Below, piece after piece: positions 34,101 to 48,611 of a DNA stretch of 64,000 nt (the stretch's first letter is position 1; every line of letters begins with the position of its first letter). The position numbers were made by a program, and so were the translations under genes. A model generated the notes under the pieces. The model was not told where the DNA came from and did not search any database. It saw only the letters and a program-made list of their open reading frames with translations. The stretch spans positions 238,501 through 302,500 of the forward strand of contig JACSYO010002054.1 in the NCBI GenBank assembly GCA_016806645.1, given 5' to 3'. Source of the DNA: Ophiodon elongatus (lineage: Eukaryota; Chordata; Actinopteri; Perciformes; Hexagrammidae).

Positions 34101-37100
34101 AATGCTCGCGTTCATGCGGACATGCACACACAAACCTTCCTGATGAGCAGCTTTTGAAAAAAGAACAGGGAGACTCACTCCCACGTCCCCACCACGCATT
34201 GTATGCAGGCCCGATTTTTCCTCCTTTTCATCAGGATCTAGTACATTTAGCATCAAGGCTGGCCTCATTTCTCAATGGAGTTCTCCTCTGCGTCATTAAA
34301 GCGTTCTCCCAGAGCAGTGAGGAACATATTGTTGCATATAGATCACTCTGTCTCCATCTTCATGATTGAATTGCCATTAGTGTTGTGCAGATTACTTTGC
34401 CTTTGCATCTTAATGATCTAACTGAGAATTGACCTGCTAGAATGAATTAGGTGGGCACATCAATGAACTACAGTAACGCTGCAGAAAACTGTTTCAAAGA
34501 GCAAACTCTAGCTTTCCGTTTCTGCTGATTGTGCAAAAAAAAAAGCCAGAGGAGCGCCCTTTATGATAACTTTATACCTGCTGCTAATAGGGTTTGACAT
34601 CCTTTATGGTCATGATAATCCATATCTGAAGTTAAAACCGACATTTGGGGAGAAAAAAAAAGAGTAAAAGTATATGTCGGGGTGTGTGGTACTATAATAT
34701 ATGAATTTGTGATCGATTAAAATGTCTCCTCGATCTTCCTTTCCATACGGATTGTTAGTATCGTGCTACAGTGCTCATTCTATCAGTTGCAGTTCTATGG
34801 CTACAGTGTTTACAGGGTTTGTTCGCTCAGTTTCATGTGTGAGGAGTTCAAAAGTATCCCGTTACATGCTATATTGTTTGTTAGCTAACGTTCATATTTG
34901 GCCCTGTGTGCTCTGATTAGTTTGTCATGCAGTTAACACAGCAGTCATTATTTAGTTTGAATGGAAACGTTTGCTCCTGGTGTTCTTCACCGTTGTTTTG
35001 GAAGAACGTAATAAGAGGAACAGGAGAACCGGCTTTAAAAGAGACATATTTTCTTTTTAGATAAGTGATGAGTCTCTAATTTATGGAGAGAATGTTTTTA
35101 TTTGGATTTGTAAAAGTACCTGATAAATACTTGGAAAAGTGAGACATTTCACTCTTATCCAGAATTAGTTGACTTTACTAGAAAATTGCGTGGAAACCCG
35201 TCGCCTCAAACCATTTAAGATTTTACACAGAGGAACTAAATAGGTCAAGTTGCGTTAACATAGAACCTTAAATGGATGCAGTAAACATATTTAAGTCCAC
35301 ATTAGTAATCTTTACTCAAAATCATTAGTTCACTTCAATTATTTCTTTTCTTTAGTGAGTTGAATTAAATAAATATTTTAAGTTAAACATACATAAACAT
35401 AAATCAAATGACAAATATAACATTATTTATTGCGACTTAAGATCATTAATTTATTTAAGTAATATCTTTATTTTTAATTAATGAATTATATATATATTTA
35501 ATTTTGAGATTTAATACATTGTTTCAAAGAAAGAAATTCAATACATTTTAATGTTCCAATGTGTTTTATTGTTTCAAAACATAGCATTGTAACGCTTACA
35601 TTTCTTTTTACTGCAGCAATAAAAGAAAACCTTGGCATTAACAGGCATTAAAACTGCTTGGTAAAAATTCCAACTCGTCAATAGAGAAGGAATATGAACA
35701 TACCGCATTACACAATATCTGGGCCTTCTGAACAACTGGTCACATACAGACAGTATCTCAAATTTCAACTGACTGGTAAAGAACCAATAAACTGGGTTTA
35801 CCATACCAAATGGACTGACACTGATATGCAGTCCTGAGCATACAATACAACATCTTGCACTGAAGAACACAAGTGGTGGAACATTCCTGCACCTCATTTG
35901 ACATAAGTCACTTCTAACATAATTCAAAAATAACAAGTACCTGTGAAACATTTCAGGGTCAGCACCGGGAGAGCTGTCATAAGGCAAACACATCCAAAAG
36001 GAGCAGGCGGAGAATCCGTAATCGAGAACAGGCAAGGTCAGAACGAGAAGCTATGGGATAGACTCAGGAGTAACGCTGGAGAGCTCGGCAGTAACACACA
36101 AGACAATCTGACACAAGTGTAAGTGGAGGGCTTGAATAGTGAGGGACTGATGAGAGGATGTGCTGCCGGTGAGATGGATGTGGAGAACCAGGTGAGGGGA
36201 ATGAGAGCCGATGCTGTGGGAGGATCTGAAATGAAAGGAGAGTTTAGTGAACAGGCAGGTGGGATGTGTGACATCTTGGGGAATTTCATTAGTTACACTT
36301 CCAGAAACTATTTCTGTCTTGTACATCCTCCATTTGTCTGTTCAACCTGTGCAACCTAACCAAAAATAATTTTGAATCGGTAACGTAATGTTTTCATATC
36401 GTTAGCTAGCTCAAGCCACAGCACATGCAAACACAGGTGTTAACGTTATTAACTGGAACCGACATAAAATCGTCAGCGTGTTTACACTATGCTAACTTAA
36501 GCATTTAGCTTACTTGGTGTTATAAATGTTCCCTGAATGGTATCATTTACTCACCATTCAAATAAAATATTTGGATTTCTGTAACATAGCAGAAATAAGG
36601 TCAAATGAAAATCTCTGCCACAGCCTTTAAAGCATATCACACATTCTGGTTTGTAAGTTATCAAGATGAGCAGGTCACTTGGGTAATGCCGAGGATTATC
36701 ATATTTAATAAATCCTCCCTGTGTTGCCATAGGGAAATTCACACTGGCGAGATTTCAGACTCCTCAGTAAGCCAAACGTGAGCACACTGCTCCGTCTGTA
36801 CGTGGCTGATGTTGAGAAGTTAAATATAATTTCACAGATCTCAGCTTAAGTAAGTTTCCTCTCTGCCCTTATGAAACTTTTTTCAGGTACAAGGCAATTA
36901 TAAGCTAATCATTAGTCATTCTAGCTGATAGCAAGGACCTTATCCCTTTTTGTCAGCGTGCCTCAGGCCTTATTATTATGCTGGTCATCTTGCATTCCCT
37001 GTTTGATGTGGAGCGGGTGTTTGCCATCCTGAGGACCCTCCCAGTAAATGAGGTCAATGCATGGTCCTCACCTGGAAACGGATTAAATTGCAGCCATATA

Positions 37101-37499
37101 TTACAAATGACTTGTCGGTTGTCTTGTAACATGGCCTGGTATGACACAGCTCTGCTCCCCGGTCAATAACACTTGCACAGAGATGGTTGCCCCTTGCTCA
37201 AATGTAGTGGTTTGCTCCCGAATTAACAGTGGAATGCACTGCCAGTGTTGATTTGATTTAAAAAGCACCATCCTGGAGGCGGTGAGAGGTGCTCTCTCAT
37301 ACCAGTTGGTACAGTCATGGTTGTTCCTTAACCGCGGGCTTGACCCTGAAGGGAGCTCTGGAGGATATTCCATCGAGTTTGACTTCCTGTAGTTGCCCGT
37401 GAGGCATTTAGAAATATTTTGTTGATTCTTAATGAGAACACTGTGCCTCAGAGGTGAAACTCATTGTATGTAATTAAATATTCATCTTTCAGTGGCAAT
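31142..37499. other. Long stretch without a supportable gene
   Basis: 31182-31215 holds four near-copies of an 8-bp CCGCGTTG unit. 31580-32300 is complex sequence with an octamer ATTTGCAT (31803-31810) and could be regulatory. 34860-34890 and 36410-36460 contain TTAGCTAACGTT/GTTAACGTTATT motifs of fish-repeat type. On the minus strand, 35574-36035 (153 codons) and 36551-36742 (63 codons, ending next to a GTGAGTAAA donor-like site) are open but unrecognised. 35530-36760 may be a decayed transposon of unknown class. Confidence 0.4.
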
Positions 37500-37612
37500 T
37501 ATTAGTGTTAATAATAATACTAATAATAATTAATAGTAACACAATAATACAACTATTATAAAAAAGGTATTGTTATTATTATCATTATTGTTATCATATT
37601 ATTCATTATAGA
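37500..37612. repeat. Imperfect (AAT)n / (TTA)n pair, inverted
   Basis: An AAT-rich run at about 37510-37545 is followed by a TTA-rich run at about 37568-37606. They are reverse complements in character and could fold on themselves. Confidence 0.75.
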
Positions 37613-40600
37613 ATTCCATCCTCAGAAGGACTAATGCCATTACAAACATAGGACCATAAATGAGACATACATGAAGACAAAAAATGCTTAATCGGCAAAC
37701 AGATAGCCTTCTATTAAGCAAAGATTTCCACAGCAGTTTGGACCATGTCCAGATGAAGTGGGAAAATCAATCTCTCAGTGGAACGGCACTGATGGCTGCT
37801 GTGGGAGCAGTAAGTTATGGACCATCAGCTGGAATATAAAGGTTACCAGCACAGGCCTTACAGACATATCAGCTAACACATGATGGCTAATGGTGTCACT
37901 AAATAACACTACTGTCACTGTCATGATTTATCAGCCGAAGATGGAGCCACATCCCACGGTAATTTTCCACCTGCAGGACCCAGCGTTAATATTGACATCA
38001 AATGACATATGAGGCTGGTGCTCAGGTTTATTGTTCATTCCACAGGAACTTTTGCCACTTTGAAACTGACTACAATACAAAAAGTAAAGATTTCAAACTT
38101 GAATTAGTGTTGATGATCAAGGAGCTTGTTTATTTTGTTGTGTATTAAAATACATAAAACAGAATAAACAAGTGGTGTTTCTTTCATGTTTTCCATGTTT
38201 TTTTAGTACTTACCACTCAATAGTTTATTGGGTATTCAGAGTATACTTGTGCAGACTTTCTTTCATTTTGAGACATTTTACACAGGTTTTAGAATAAATC
38301 TCTCACCTTCCTTGCTGTCTATCTCTGGGTGACTGGCTCAGCTGTTGACTGCTTCTTATGGAAATGTAAAAAATGGTTGTGTGCAGTCCGTGGACACAAG
38401 TAGGACATTACTGCATTATGGATAACTGCAACAACTAAAACTATACTGGTGCCCTGTCCATATAATAATTGGCCATGTCATCTATCACAGTTCCTTCATT
38501 GTGTTGTGTATTGATCACAGCCCTGAGCTCCAGTCATGGACAGCATGATGTCTTCACTGCATTGCAAGTTTTTATATTATTGTTGCTATAAACACATGTT
38601 ACTTTGTGATGGCCTATTCTTATGAGATTGTGTCCAATAAAAGAAGCAGCACTGTGTAAACTGCCCTCTCTGACAATCCTATGGTCCCATTGTGACGAGG
38701 ACTGGTCACAGAACGGGAAGGAACCCACAAGCCCAAATCAAATAACATTTCTTTTTACAATCACAACAGGCAGGGGCCAAAAAACCAGAGAGGCAAACAG
38801 AAAAAGGCAAACTTCACCAGCAAGGGAGTAGGCAGAAATCATTGTCCCATAAATCAAGCAGGGTTCCAATCTGTTCAATGGTTACAACTCCTCAGGATCC
38901 CTTCGATTTAGGCAACAAAACTACTCGGGTGGGTTGAGTACAAGATTGTGGCTTGGGTTAGTTACATTTGTTGCCTAACTTTAATTGCGTAGCCTACGTT
39001 ACATAAGTGACTTTACATAACTTTACTTGCATATCTTAAAATAAAACATTAACTTTGGGTTTCACATGGGACACAAACAGAGGTCTCCTGGGTCAGAGTC
39101 CTGTATTTGTTTCACCTCCTCCCTAAGCAGACTTTGTTGCTCTTTGTTCTACGTCACCTGACTACATCTAATAATTCTGTGGATGGGTTAACACCTGAGT
39201 TGGTCACAAGCCTGGTGTGTCTCATATGAACACTAAAGGTGCTTTGTGTTTGTACCAGACCCAAAGGCTGACAAAACAAACCCCAAACCACACAACAAAA
39301 CACACAGGCAGGTCACAGGTCATAATGCTGGACAGCTTAGCCGAAGAAAAAGACAATCTGGCAAAGAGCAGGTGAAGGACGGCTGGTGTTGATGCTGTGT
39401 TGCATTTAGCTTTAGAGTTCTGAGTCTGGCAATGATGTCACATCCGAGTTGACCGTGTTTCAGTAGAACGAGTCGGAAAAATCAAGCTTTTGGCGCCAGC
39501 TCTACCTGGGTCAGTGATCGTTAGCAATACCAATCAATAATAATGCATTGCGCTGTATTTTGCACTCACATAATATAATAATATATGCTGTAGCAGCATG
39601 TCTGCAGATAGCAGTCGGACAGTACTGTGTGTACGACAAAAATAAGACAGAGATGCTAATAAACTGTTTATTAGTACAACTTTCACTTTCGGTTGATGCA
39701 GAAAGCCGCCATCTTGGATCTTGATGCCAGGGCTGGTGAGGTTCTTCCAATTAATGGAGGAAAAAAAATGCATACTTCCCAGTTAAGATGGAACAGACCA
39801 TAAAGCAGCCAGGGTAATCAGGGGGACAGGAAGCAGGTGAGTTAGTGGGTGGAGTCGGTCAGCCGGGAGAACTAAAGTACAGGATGGAGTGGCAGGGTCT
39901 GCAATGAGAAGAGAGTTAGGGATGAGCAGAATGACTGGATGAATAGTGATCAGGAAGGAGTTGTGGCACCAATTCAATTTGCAGTACTTCCAAAGCACAG
40001 CAGGGCTACGATAGCCACACATGAACACCATTCCTACTGATTCTGGATGCAGCAGGAAAATCCTTTGGGTAAAATGTGTGTGGGGGGGGAGGGGGGTTAC
40101 AGTTATTATCAGTTTTTATTAAATCTCCCGGCCGGAGTACTGCATAGGTCCAGTTGTGTAAACCTGTACATCCGTCCGCATCTGAAAAGCTGAGCACTAG
40201 AGAGACATGTTAGCTTCCATTATCTCTAAATCAATTCCTGATGTGACCTGTTAAAACTCGCAACCTGACCAGACTCATAATCAAATCTGCTCTGAGCTGG
40301 CTGCTGGGCGCTACAAGCTGTAGATGAACACATTTATGAAATGAAACAGCAGATCACGGCGGCAGAGGCACCCTCCATGTTATCAATGGATTTGGTTTGC
40401 ACGCTCAACACACAACTGGCACAGCTGGAGACATTCAGCTGTTTAGTGTGAGATCAGATGCAAAGTTGTGGCCAAATCTCCAAATTTTATTCATTGGTTT
40501 CATTTGTTAAGGCCTTATTCATGTTTATTGGACTTAAAACACATAAACCAGGCTTTTCAAAAATGGAAAGGAAAGAAGAATGGCACATTTCAAATGTATC

Positions 40601-42439
40601 GTTTCACTGGACAGTAAATATACTGTGTTTACTTTACACAACAATGACCGGCAGCACCGGTATGCCAGCAGCTTTCAAACATTCAAGTTAACTTTATAAT
40701 ACAGGTTCACAGGAAATAATTGGCTTCTTTTTAATGTTTGCAGGGACTGTTGGAGTTAATTAGTGGGTGTAGGAACCTCTGAGATCCTCACACTGAACAG
40801 TTTTGTTATTTATTGTGGGTTTGATATTTGAATTTAAATAACAAAATACAGGAAATGTTTCCAGTGCCAGGGCCTATATCTGTGACATTACAGCAAACCT
40901 CAACTCAGGATTGGCAAATGCTGAACATGTGGTTGCGACAAGGACATGGTCATGTGATCACATTATTGTCTCACTGTGGAAATATAATTTAATTGGTTAG
41001 CCGAGATGACAAGTCAACAAGGATCTCATAAAAGCTTTACGGTCCCACTGTGGCATTAATACATGTAGATTATCACCCATATGGCAAGCATAAAAACACA
41101 CACTGTCAAGCGTGTTGGCTGTTTACTTGTTCAATTTATAACCCAATTAGTTCTCTGATTTTCCAACGGAACCAGTTTGGAGGCAAAGCGCAGGCTTTGG
41201 CTCCACAAAACCCCCGGTCACTAGATGAGAGCTAAAGCAGCTTCTTCCACATGGACAATGTGATGCTACCCCTGCTGATCAAACATGGTATAGAAACCTC
41301 TGCAGGATCCCATTACGAGACTCAGCACCCTCCCAGCTGTCTTGAATCTGTTTTTAATTCTTTCAAATGAACCCATCTCTGTCTCGCGGGTTCATATTTA
41401 TTTTTAGTCGGAGATTGTCAGAGGAAATCTCTTACCACACAGCTGTCAGAATTTTCCCAATGACAAATTAACTCATCAGAACCAGGGCAAGCCCACATGC
41501 CTCATATGCTCCATCTTGAAGTTGAATATTAGATTTGGGCAGAATTTCATAAGCCACCGTTTGTGATGTTTTCTTTCTCTCTTCTCCAGCTTTTTGTTTG
41601 CTTTGCTGGGAGCCTGAAACCACAACCCACCTGGTTTGAATTGTTATCCAGAATTGCCTGATTGATTGACAAGCCAGAATGGTTCTCAGAGTCTCCGGGA
41701 AAATACATTTTCTCAGGCTTTACGACGCTGTGGGCTGCAAAGTGCGTGAAGGAGAAGATCTGCTCTGATTCAACTTGCATTTGCATGTCAGTTGCGTTAC
41801 AGCGAGGTGAATTCGGGGGCTGATTTGTAATGTTTCAAGTGAGATACCGCGGCTGTACATTTTGCTCAGAGGGTAAAACACACTGTCAGCCTCGCATTCT
41901 TCACACTGCTGAATACAATTCATGTGTAGCTCTGCTGCCAACTGCCTTGTGCGGCTGCTAAGTCGATACCTCACCTGTGTCCCTAGTCACGTCTGACTTC
42001 AATGTATTTAGCCCCACTTTGTTATGCGAGCAGTCAGAATTACAACTCCACACACCTTCATTTCCCAACGGCCACAATTCCAGTAACGCTGAAGTAGGAT
42101 CAGTCTGGGTTGGTTGTAGGTGAAGCACTAGTTCATTTAGAGCTCACCCCAAAGCTTTTAATGCTCAGGTTTTTGAAGATTCCACCACGCAAATCATAGG
42201 TTTTTAGCGTAGATATAAACGTGCGTTACATACTCGCGGCCTTTCCCAATGCGGTCTCCCAGCTTCTCTCTCAGCCTCTTCACCTTTCACCATTTGTTTT
42301 CCGACGATTGATTCGAAGCCCGCCTCTCAGTTTATTCTCACACATTACCTTTGGTCCTGAAAAAGGCTTATAGCCGAACGCCACTAACACACCATTCATG
42401 ACACAGCTTCTCCATTACCCAACTATACTTTTGTCTTCC
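37613..42439. other. Long stretch without a supportable gene
   Basis: 38690-38850 and 39780-39960 are purine-rich with CAGGAAGCAGGTGAG and ACCAGAGAGGCAAACAG style sequence that looks like untranslated parts of a retroelement or DNA transposon, but I could not define ends or a frame. A 10-G run lies at 40081-40100. 41330-41800 is complex, with CAGCTG cores and an octamer ATTTGCAT (41779-41786). Confidence 0.4.
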
Positions 42440-42797
42440 AGTCTTTGTTAGGCACTGGTCTTATACAGTTCATTTTCTACTTTATTGTTGTAATTAATTT
42501 GTTTCTATTTTAGGTGACTTTTCACTTTATTTATTTACCTTACTCTTATTGCTATTCTATTCTATTTTGCAATGGTGTGAGTATTACTTATTTTAAACTT
42601 AATAATTGTTATTCTATTGTTCATATATGTTTATTTTTATTCTATTGTTTTTTGTTATTCTTCTGATTTAATCTTTGATCAAACTCTGTTACAAGAATTT
42701 CCTTCAGGATTATTAAAGTCCTATTTTATCTTATATTAGCTTATATTATATTATCTTATCATATATTGTCTTATCTTATCTTATATTATCTTCAGAT
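42440..42797 (+). mobile_element. Probable 3' end of a 5'-truncated LINE with degenerate tail
   Basis: A T-rich region leads to AAGAATTTCCTTCAGGATTA (42692-42711) followed directly by TTAAAGTCCTATTTTATC and a degenerate TTATC/TTATA tail to about 42795. Fish L2/Rex-like LINEs typically end in an AATTTCCC...GGGATTAATAAAGT segment followed by a short tandem tail, and this is a recognisable decayed version. No reverse transcriptase frame remains. The clade is not determinable. Confidence 0.45.
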
Positions 42798-45700
42798 CTG
42801 AATGTTTTCATAAGGATGCCAGCTTTCTTGTATAGGGCTCTCTGATATAAGAATGCCTGCCGACCCCTGCTGTAGATAGGTTAGAGAAGGGACTGAATAC
42901 TTCCTTGTGTACTGGTAGAAACTATATTGGGATACAAAAGAAGAAGATTTCCATAAATAAATGTTGTCTCAAGGAAAGAATAAATACAAAGCCCCTTTTT
43001 TGTTGCCTTGTCTCGTGTCCATGTTTAGCGAGGTCCACATTTTGTGTTATTCTATAAAAATCACTATCAAGCTTTTCTACTGCTAAAGGGTTGCCCTTCC
43101 CTCGTGTTGCATCAGTTTGTGATGGAAACACATTTCAGCCTTGCAATAAAAACGTGAAGTTATTGAGGAGTTAAGCATTTTATTCTATTGATTTTCAGAA
43201 AGCTGGTGAGATCCAAAGCACTTGTTGTATGTGTTTATATATTTTCCTTATCAATAGTTGCAGAGTGCAGTTTTCTATTTGTGATATTGTTCTGATTGCC
43301 TTAGGGAAACACCCTCACTACAGCTGTAGGCGAGCCTTTCTTGTACTTTGATTTCCATTAGAGTGTGGTGATTACATGTTCACAGCCTTTAAAGAGCACA
43401 GATCCTGCTTTCCAGTCGGTTTCTCTGTGCTTCATGGAGATATTTTACTTGTCGTCCTTTGAGTCATGCAATTATACTTTTTTAATAATTTATTTATGTA
43501 TGTATTGCCCTCTCTCAGGCAGTCCCAACAAATAACCGCATCTGCACTGGTATTGATCCCTCCTCTCCTACACACTGTGGATGTACGCTAGTGTCTATTT
43601 TTGCATGCGGCAAAGCATTTTGTTGAATAACTCAAAAACATCCTCAACGTAATTCTAGTAAAAATACTTTCTCTTGACTTTCTCTTGACTTTTTCATGCA
43701 TAATTAATCAACACAGCGTTCGCAAACACGAGCGTCATCCGTAGAAGACAAAGCAACGGAAAACAAGCCGTTTACATCTCAGTGAACATCAAGCTGTGAT
43801 CAATACTCATTATGCAATGCTTTGGTAATCTTTTATAGCTCTCTGAAATTATTTATGTTATCTTGCAGTACAAAGTCAGAGAAAACAACAAAGCATGAGT
43901 TGTACGTGTGTTTTAAGCCTACATTTAGGGAGTTCACAGATAAGCGCTTGAAGTGAAACACTACACTTGATCCTAATCCAGACAGGGGATTATTGATCAA
44001 TGTCAACTTTTCTGGGAATGCATATCAGTGTGTGGATTTCGAGAAAATCCCTTGAGTCATTCTTCATTATTTCTCACTAAACATCCTGTATTAATTCCTC
44101 TTTGGCCTAACTGTTTTGAAACCGTATGGCTGGTACAGATTATTTACAACCCACTCAAGCAGATCCAATGTGTGAATTCCATAGGGGGGGTTTCCAAAGT
44201 TCAAAATAAGTTAATATCTGCAGGTTGTGGGAATAGAGATATGGTACAAGTTTAAGAGGAAGAAAAAAAAAACATGAACTCATCTACTTCCTGGGTTTTT
44301 CAGCGGAGAGGAGAGCAGATGGTGTGACACATTACTGTGCCCCATGTGTAGCCGGGCTTAACTTGAGCAAACTTGCATCTTGCAATTTGTTCAATTTGAA
44401 ATGAATTTTTTTACCAGCACAGGCTGTGCTGTCGGCAGTTTTTTTACATTTAGAAACAAACAAGAAGTGTCCTCCTCCGAGCTGGAGGAGACACAAGGTG
44501 AAGCGTTTGATTAAAAAAAAAAAAATGCAGAGGGCCACCTCTGTTAACTCTACTCCTGTGGGGGATGTTGAGTACGAGTTTAGGCTAGTGGCAGTCACTC
44601 TCTGTCCATTGTTTGTACTGCATGTACCTGATGCTGGTGCAATGTCTGTGCTTTATTCAACGCCATATAGCCTTCATCTGAATTTGCAATAGCACTGAAA
44701 CAGCTATGTTGTTAGGTTTCAGTAAAATTGCCTTTATTTCACAAATGAAGCTACTGCACTGTGCCTTCTTGCACCTGTTAGTTCGTCTATGTGTTTGTCA
44801 GCTCAATACAACTCAAGTGAATGTCTCCTATTTTCACAGTGCACAGATACAACCTGGGCCAAGATGTTCCAGCATTAATCAATTACTGTAATTTTAGGCA
44901 GAACTATGAAACTGACTGACAGACAATGTATGCTTATTTAAAAGGTCAACAATGGAGATGAATTTGAACATTCACTATCTCATTCAGTTGAAGTAGTTGC
45001 CTGCTACCTTGTGCTGATTCTTTTGCAATTGAAAAGTATTAGCTATAGGATTTACCAAATCATTTCTGCATATATTTTATCGCCGAGTGAACAGTAAACA
45101 GTAAGCTCGGTGTCAGTGATTTGCAGGTCAGTGTGTTTACACCTTCCCTATTGCCAGACATGTTGTTGATATTGTGCTAAAACCCTGGATTACGTTAAAT
45201 GAAAATGTTCATAAGATAATGAAAAACTACAGTATGGTGAGGTTAGGGAAATACTTTTCAATGAACAGCAAGGTCAAATTTAATTGCAGGTCTGTGGCTT
45301 TAGTTTCCTGCAAAAACCGACAGTCTCCTCTTCAATGGAAGTCCGACTAATTACAAACCCATCTACCACCCTGACCCCCACCCCAGTACTTTGAGCCCTG
45401 CTACACACAGAATGATGTGACTCCTGGACACAATGTGAAAGTTAAAGGCATGTCGTGTCTAGTTGGAGGTGAAGAGACTGTGTTGGGTTTGCACTTCGTT
45501 CCTCTTCTGATAACAGACTGATTTCGCAACATGTCACGATTACAGTCTGTGAAGACACAATCTCTGTTTTTTCACATTCAAGAAGCGCCGTGTTGTCTTG
45601 TTTTCTGTGTAAACAATACAAATAATTGCTTTGGGGCTATGGAGAATTTCACTCTCGGAACTAAAAGGCGCAGCTGCAAATGGATGATGGAGACCTACGT

Positions 45701-48116
45701 TTGATAAACGCCACCTTCTGTCCTCACCTCACTGAGCTCAATGGGAGCCAGGCCACCTCGGCGGAGTGTACAGACTTGATATTTAATGCGTCATGGTATG
45801 ATCGCATGACAGAAGTTGCATTGAATCGACAAGTGTAGCCACCGCCATAGATAAGACATGTTGCATGTTGAGGGTCAAGTTAAAAGTCTTCCCCGATCGA
45901 AGCCAGGCACAGTTTAGCTCTGGTTTACTGGGCCTGCCAAGAGGCTTCGGTGTCATATCCTCACTGAAAGATGGCTTTAAGTGATGAGCAAGAAGCTGAA
46001 GGCTCTCGCAGAAAAGTCAGAAAAGCTGGAATTAAGAAAGCTCTGCAGCCCTCCGGAAATAGGTCCCTTCAACCCTCTTCCCCCTCCTTACCCAGTCTGT
46101 CAATCCGTCCATCTATCCATCCGGCTGTAATATCTCCCTCTGTGTCTCTCTACTCCCACACTTAAAAGCTCTTCAGCTCCCTGATTTATATTTGGTGCTG
46201 TCCGAGGAATTTGTTGCATGCAAATTTCCTCTCTGGGTTGCCAGTTACTGTCACAGCAGCGCCGAGGTCTGTTTTTTAGCTTCCGTCTGTCGCTTTCCAT
46301 GCTTGCAAACAAAGCGTTGGAGTAGTTTTTCAAGTAGTGTCCAAGTTTCTAGAAAATCCTTCTAATCAGCTACACTGGGAGCAAGTGGCACGTATGGGCT
46401 GTGCTCCAGTAACCCTGGCTTAGGTTTGTTCAGCTGTAAAGGCTGAGTTGATGGCAAGAGGCCTCTAGATGTCTGAGTGAGAGTCACTGGCTAAATGTGT
46501 TTCATGTCTTGATTGGTTATGTCACTACATGTAGATCAGTCAGTGGTGAGTGCCACATAGACTTTACTATTTTCAAGTGTGGTGTCGCGGTGTGATTTTT
46601 CTTCCAAGTAAAGCAGTTTCTGAAGAAAAGTGTGGCCCTCTGGAGAAGTGCTGTGAACCATCCAGGACTGTCTCCCATGCAGAGGACGACCCAGTCCTCG
46701 AAGGTTCTGTCGACGAAGATTTTATATGTTTAGTTTTACTTTTTATTTTGGTATTGTCTTCTGAGTGACAGTAAGCTCTGTGTTGAGACGAACCATTTCT
46801 CACCACTGTCAATTAGTCATTATGAGGAGCCCAGCCTCGAGTTCAACGTGATCCAGAATCTCAGACCCTCCCCTTTTAGATCTTCTGTAGTTTCATTGGT
46901 GATTCAAGTACCAATGAGATGTAAACTTATCTTCCTGGTAAACCCCAGACTAAATTCAAATTTGGGCCTTGGGAGTCAGATTGGCTTGTAATATTAACAT
47001 ATTCTCACTCCCAACTTGTCAAATACCAACGCTTCAGTGTCCCTATACGTTTCACACTATGACGCTCTAGTGTTCCCCTCTAGCATCAGTTCTGGATGTG
47101 TCATGGATGGGGTGTCAGTTTCAGTGTAAAATAAACTTACGTGTTCACAGTTTCTGCTTGTTAAACGCATGAAGTCTATTCTTATTCTCATCTGACCAAC
47201 AATCTTGTTCATACAGAATAATCTGAAGCTGTAAACAGAGCTGCATTCTGATAAAGCTCCATTGAAATGTAAACATCCAGTAAAAACACTATCTGACCAG
47301 GAGAAATATGAGAAGAGCCGTGTATTTAGGTGTACTGGATGTAGCCGGTGTTATTTCATAGAACCTTTCACTTTCAGCTTTGATTGAGCGAAACAACATT
47401 TAGGTTAGAGCATGAGCATGAACTTGAACTACACAGTCAGTGTCCCTTTGCATCCAAATGAGTTGATATTGAAGCCACAGCAGGGCAAAATTATTCCTTA
47501 TGCATCTGAACACAAGTGATGCAGTGTTGTGTGATAACAGACTTTACAAGAGGAGTTTTATCCTCAATTAAAACTAAACTAAATCTTTAAGATTTTTTTT
47601 CTCCATATTGCAGATCTCGTTAATTACTTTCATTCTACTCACCATAAACCACTCTCTTTAAAATACAGTCAACTGATGCATCACAGGAAGGCTCCACATT
47701 TACCAGTCACTAAATTATTTAATCAATTAATTTATCATATCTAAAGCCATCCGTTGCTGGGTTTCTGCAGGGTTGAAGCAAAGAGCAAGACATCCTGCAG
47801 TAGTGAGTGCACGGCCACATGTAAGCGATATACTGAAGGAAATGCATAGGTGCTTATCGACAGTAAGCCGTCTGCTCTGGTACAGCACTCTGTAAAGCCA
47901 GAGGCACAGAGCACAAATAAACTGTAACAATGCATTTCTTCACACTCACTGTATCCACCTCTCTGAGTGGAATAAAATACACAAGCCTTACATTGTAGAT
48001 AACAAACATGAAATATTCATGCTCTTTATACCACTAAAAATGCAGCTCAGTTAGCGTGCCTCGGCTGGTTTAAAGGTAGTTGTGATCATTCTCAAAGCGT
48101 TGCCTGTTTAAACTTT
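42798..48116. other. Long stretch without a supportable gene
   Basis: Only short frames without recognisable products occur (for example 44332-44598 minus, 46100-46333 minus and 46573-46812 minus). An octamer ATGCAAAT lies at 46218-46225. The rest is unique sequence. Confidence 0.45.
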
Positions 48117-48611
48117 CAAAATCTTTGTTGTACCCTAACAAACACCAGAAAGTACAAAATCGGTCTAATTATTCTACCCGTCAACTCCCAAAACGGCAGG
48201 TTGCAAAAGGTTGTCTTCATCTGTGATGTTGAAGCTTTTTAATGACTTCTTTTGAAATGTTCTGCTTTTTATTTAGAGGAAGTGATATTCGAATTGATTT
48301 TTGACACCTTTGAATCAGTTTATTCAAATTTGGGATTTAATAGCCCCTCGGGCATCAATAATCCACATTTAAGCACTTCGTTTATTCATCTCATCTTCTG
48401 CCAATCTTTTGGTGTAAGCTGTTTAAGAAGACGTTTTCAGAAGCCTAAGTTTCATAGTACTCATATTTACATAAACTCACTGCTGTGCTTTGAATAGCTG
48501 AGGTCCAAGTGGGCCAAAGTTTTCCTTGCAAAGTGCATGCGCTGCTTCCTGGTACACCACCATCAGCTCCACATGTAGAATTAACAGCAGAGTGAAAAGC
48601 ATTCAGTGATG
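48117..48611. repeat. Local duplication, segment D copy 1
   Basis: Direct repeat of 49300-49798, about 1.19 kb apart. Roughly 80 consecutive bases from CCTCGGGCATCAATAATCC to GGTGTAAGCTGTTTAAGA are identical in the two copies, and the last ~140 bases differ at only about five positions. Most of those are C/T or G/A differences, several in CpG context. Reading plus strand, copy 1 has TAG where copy 2 has CAG (about 48495), so the open plus frame 48252-48497 stops here. Confidence 0.9.

Noticed and set aside
36551..36742. A minus-strand exon ending at a GTGAGTAAA donor-like site
   Set aside because: The acceptor side lacks a good polypyrimidine tract and the peptide is unrecognised; kept only as part of a possible decayed transposon.
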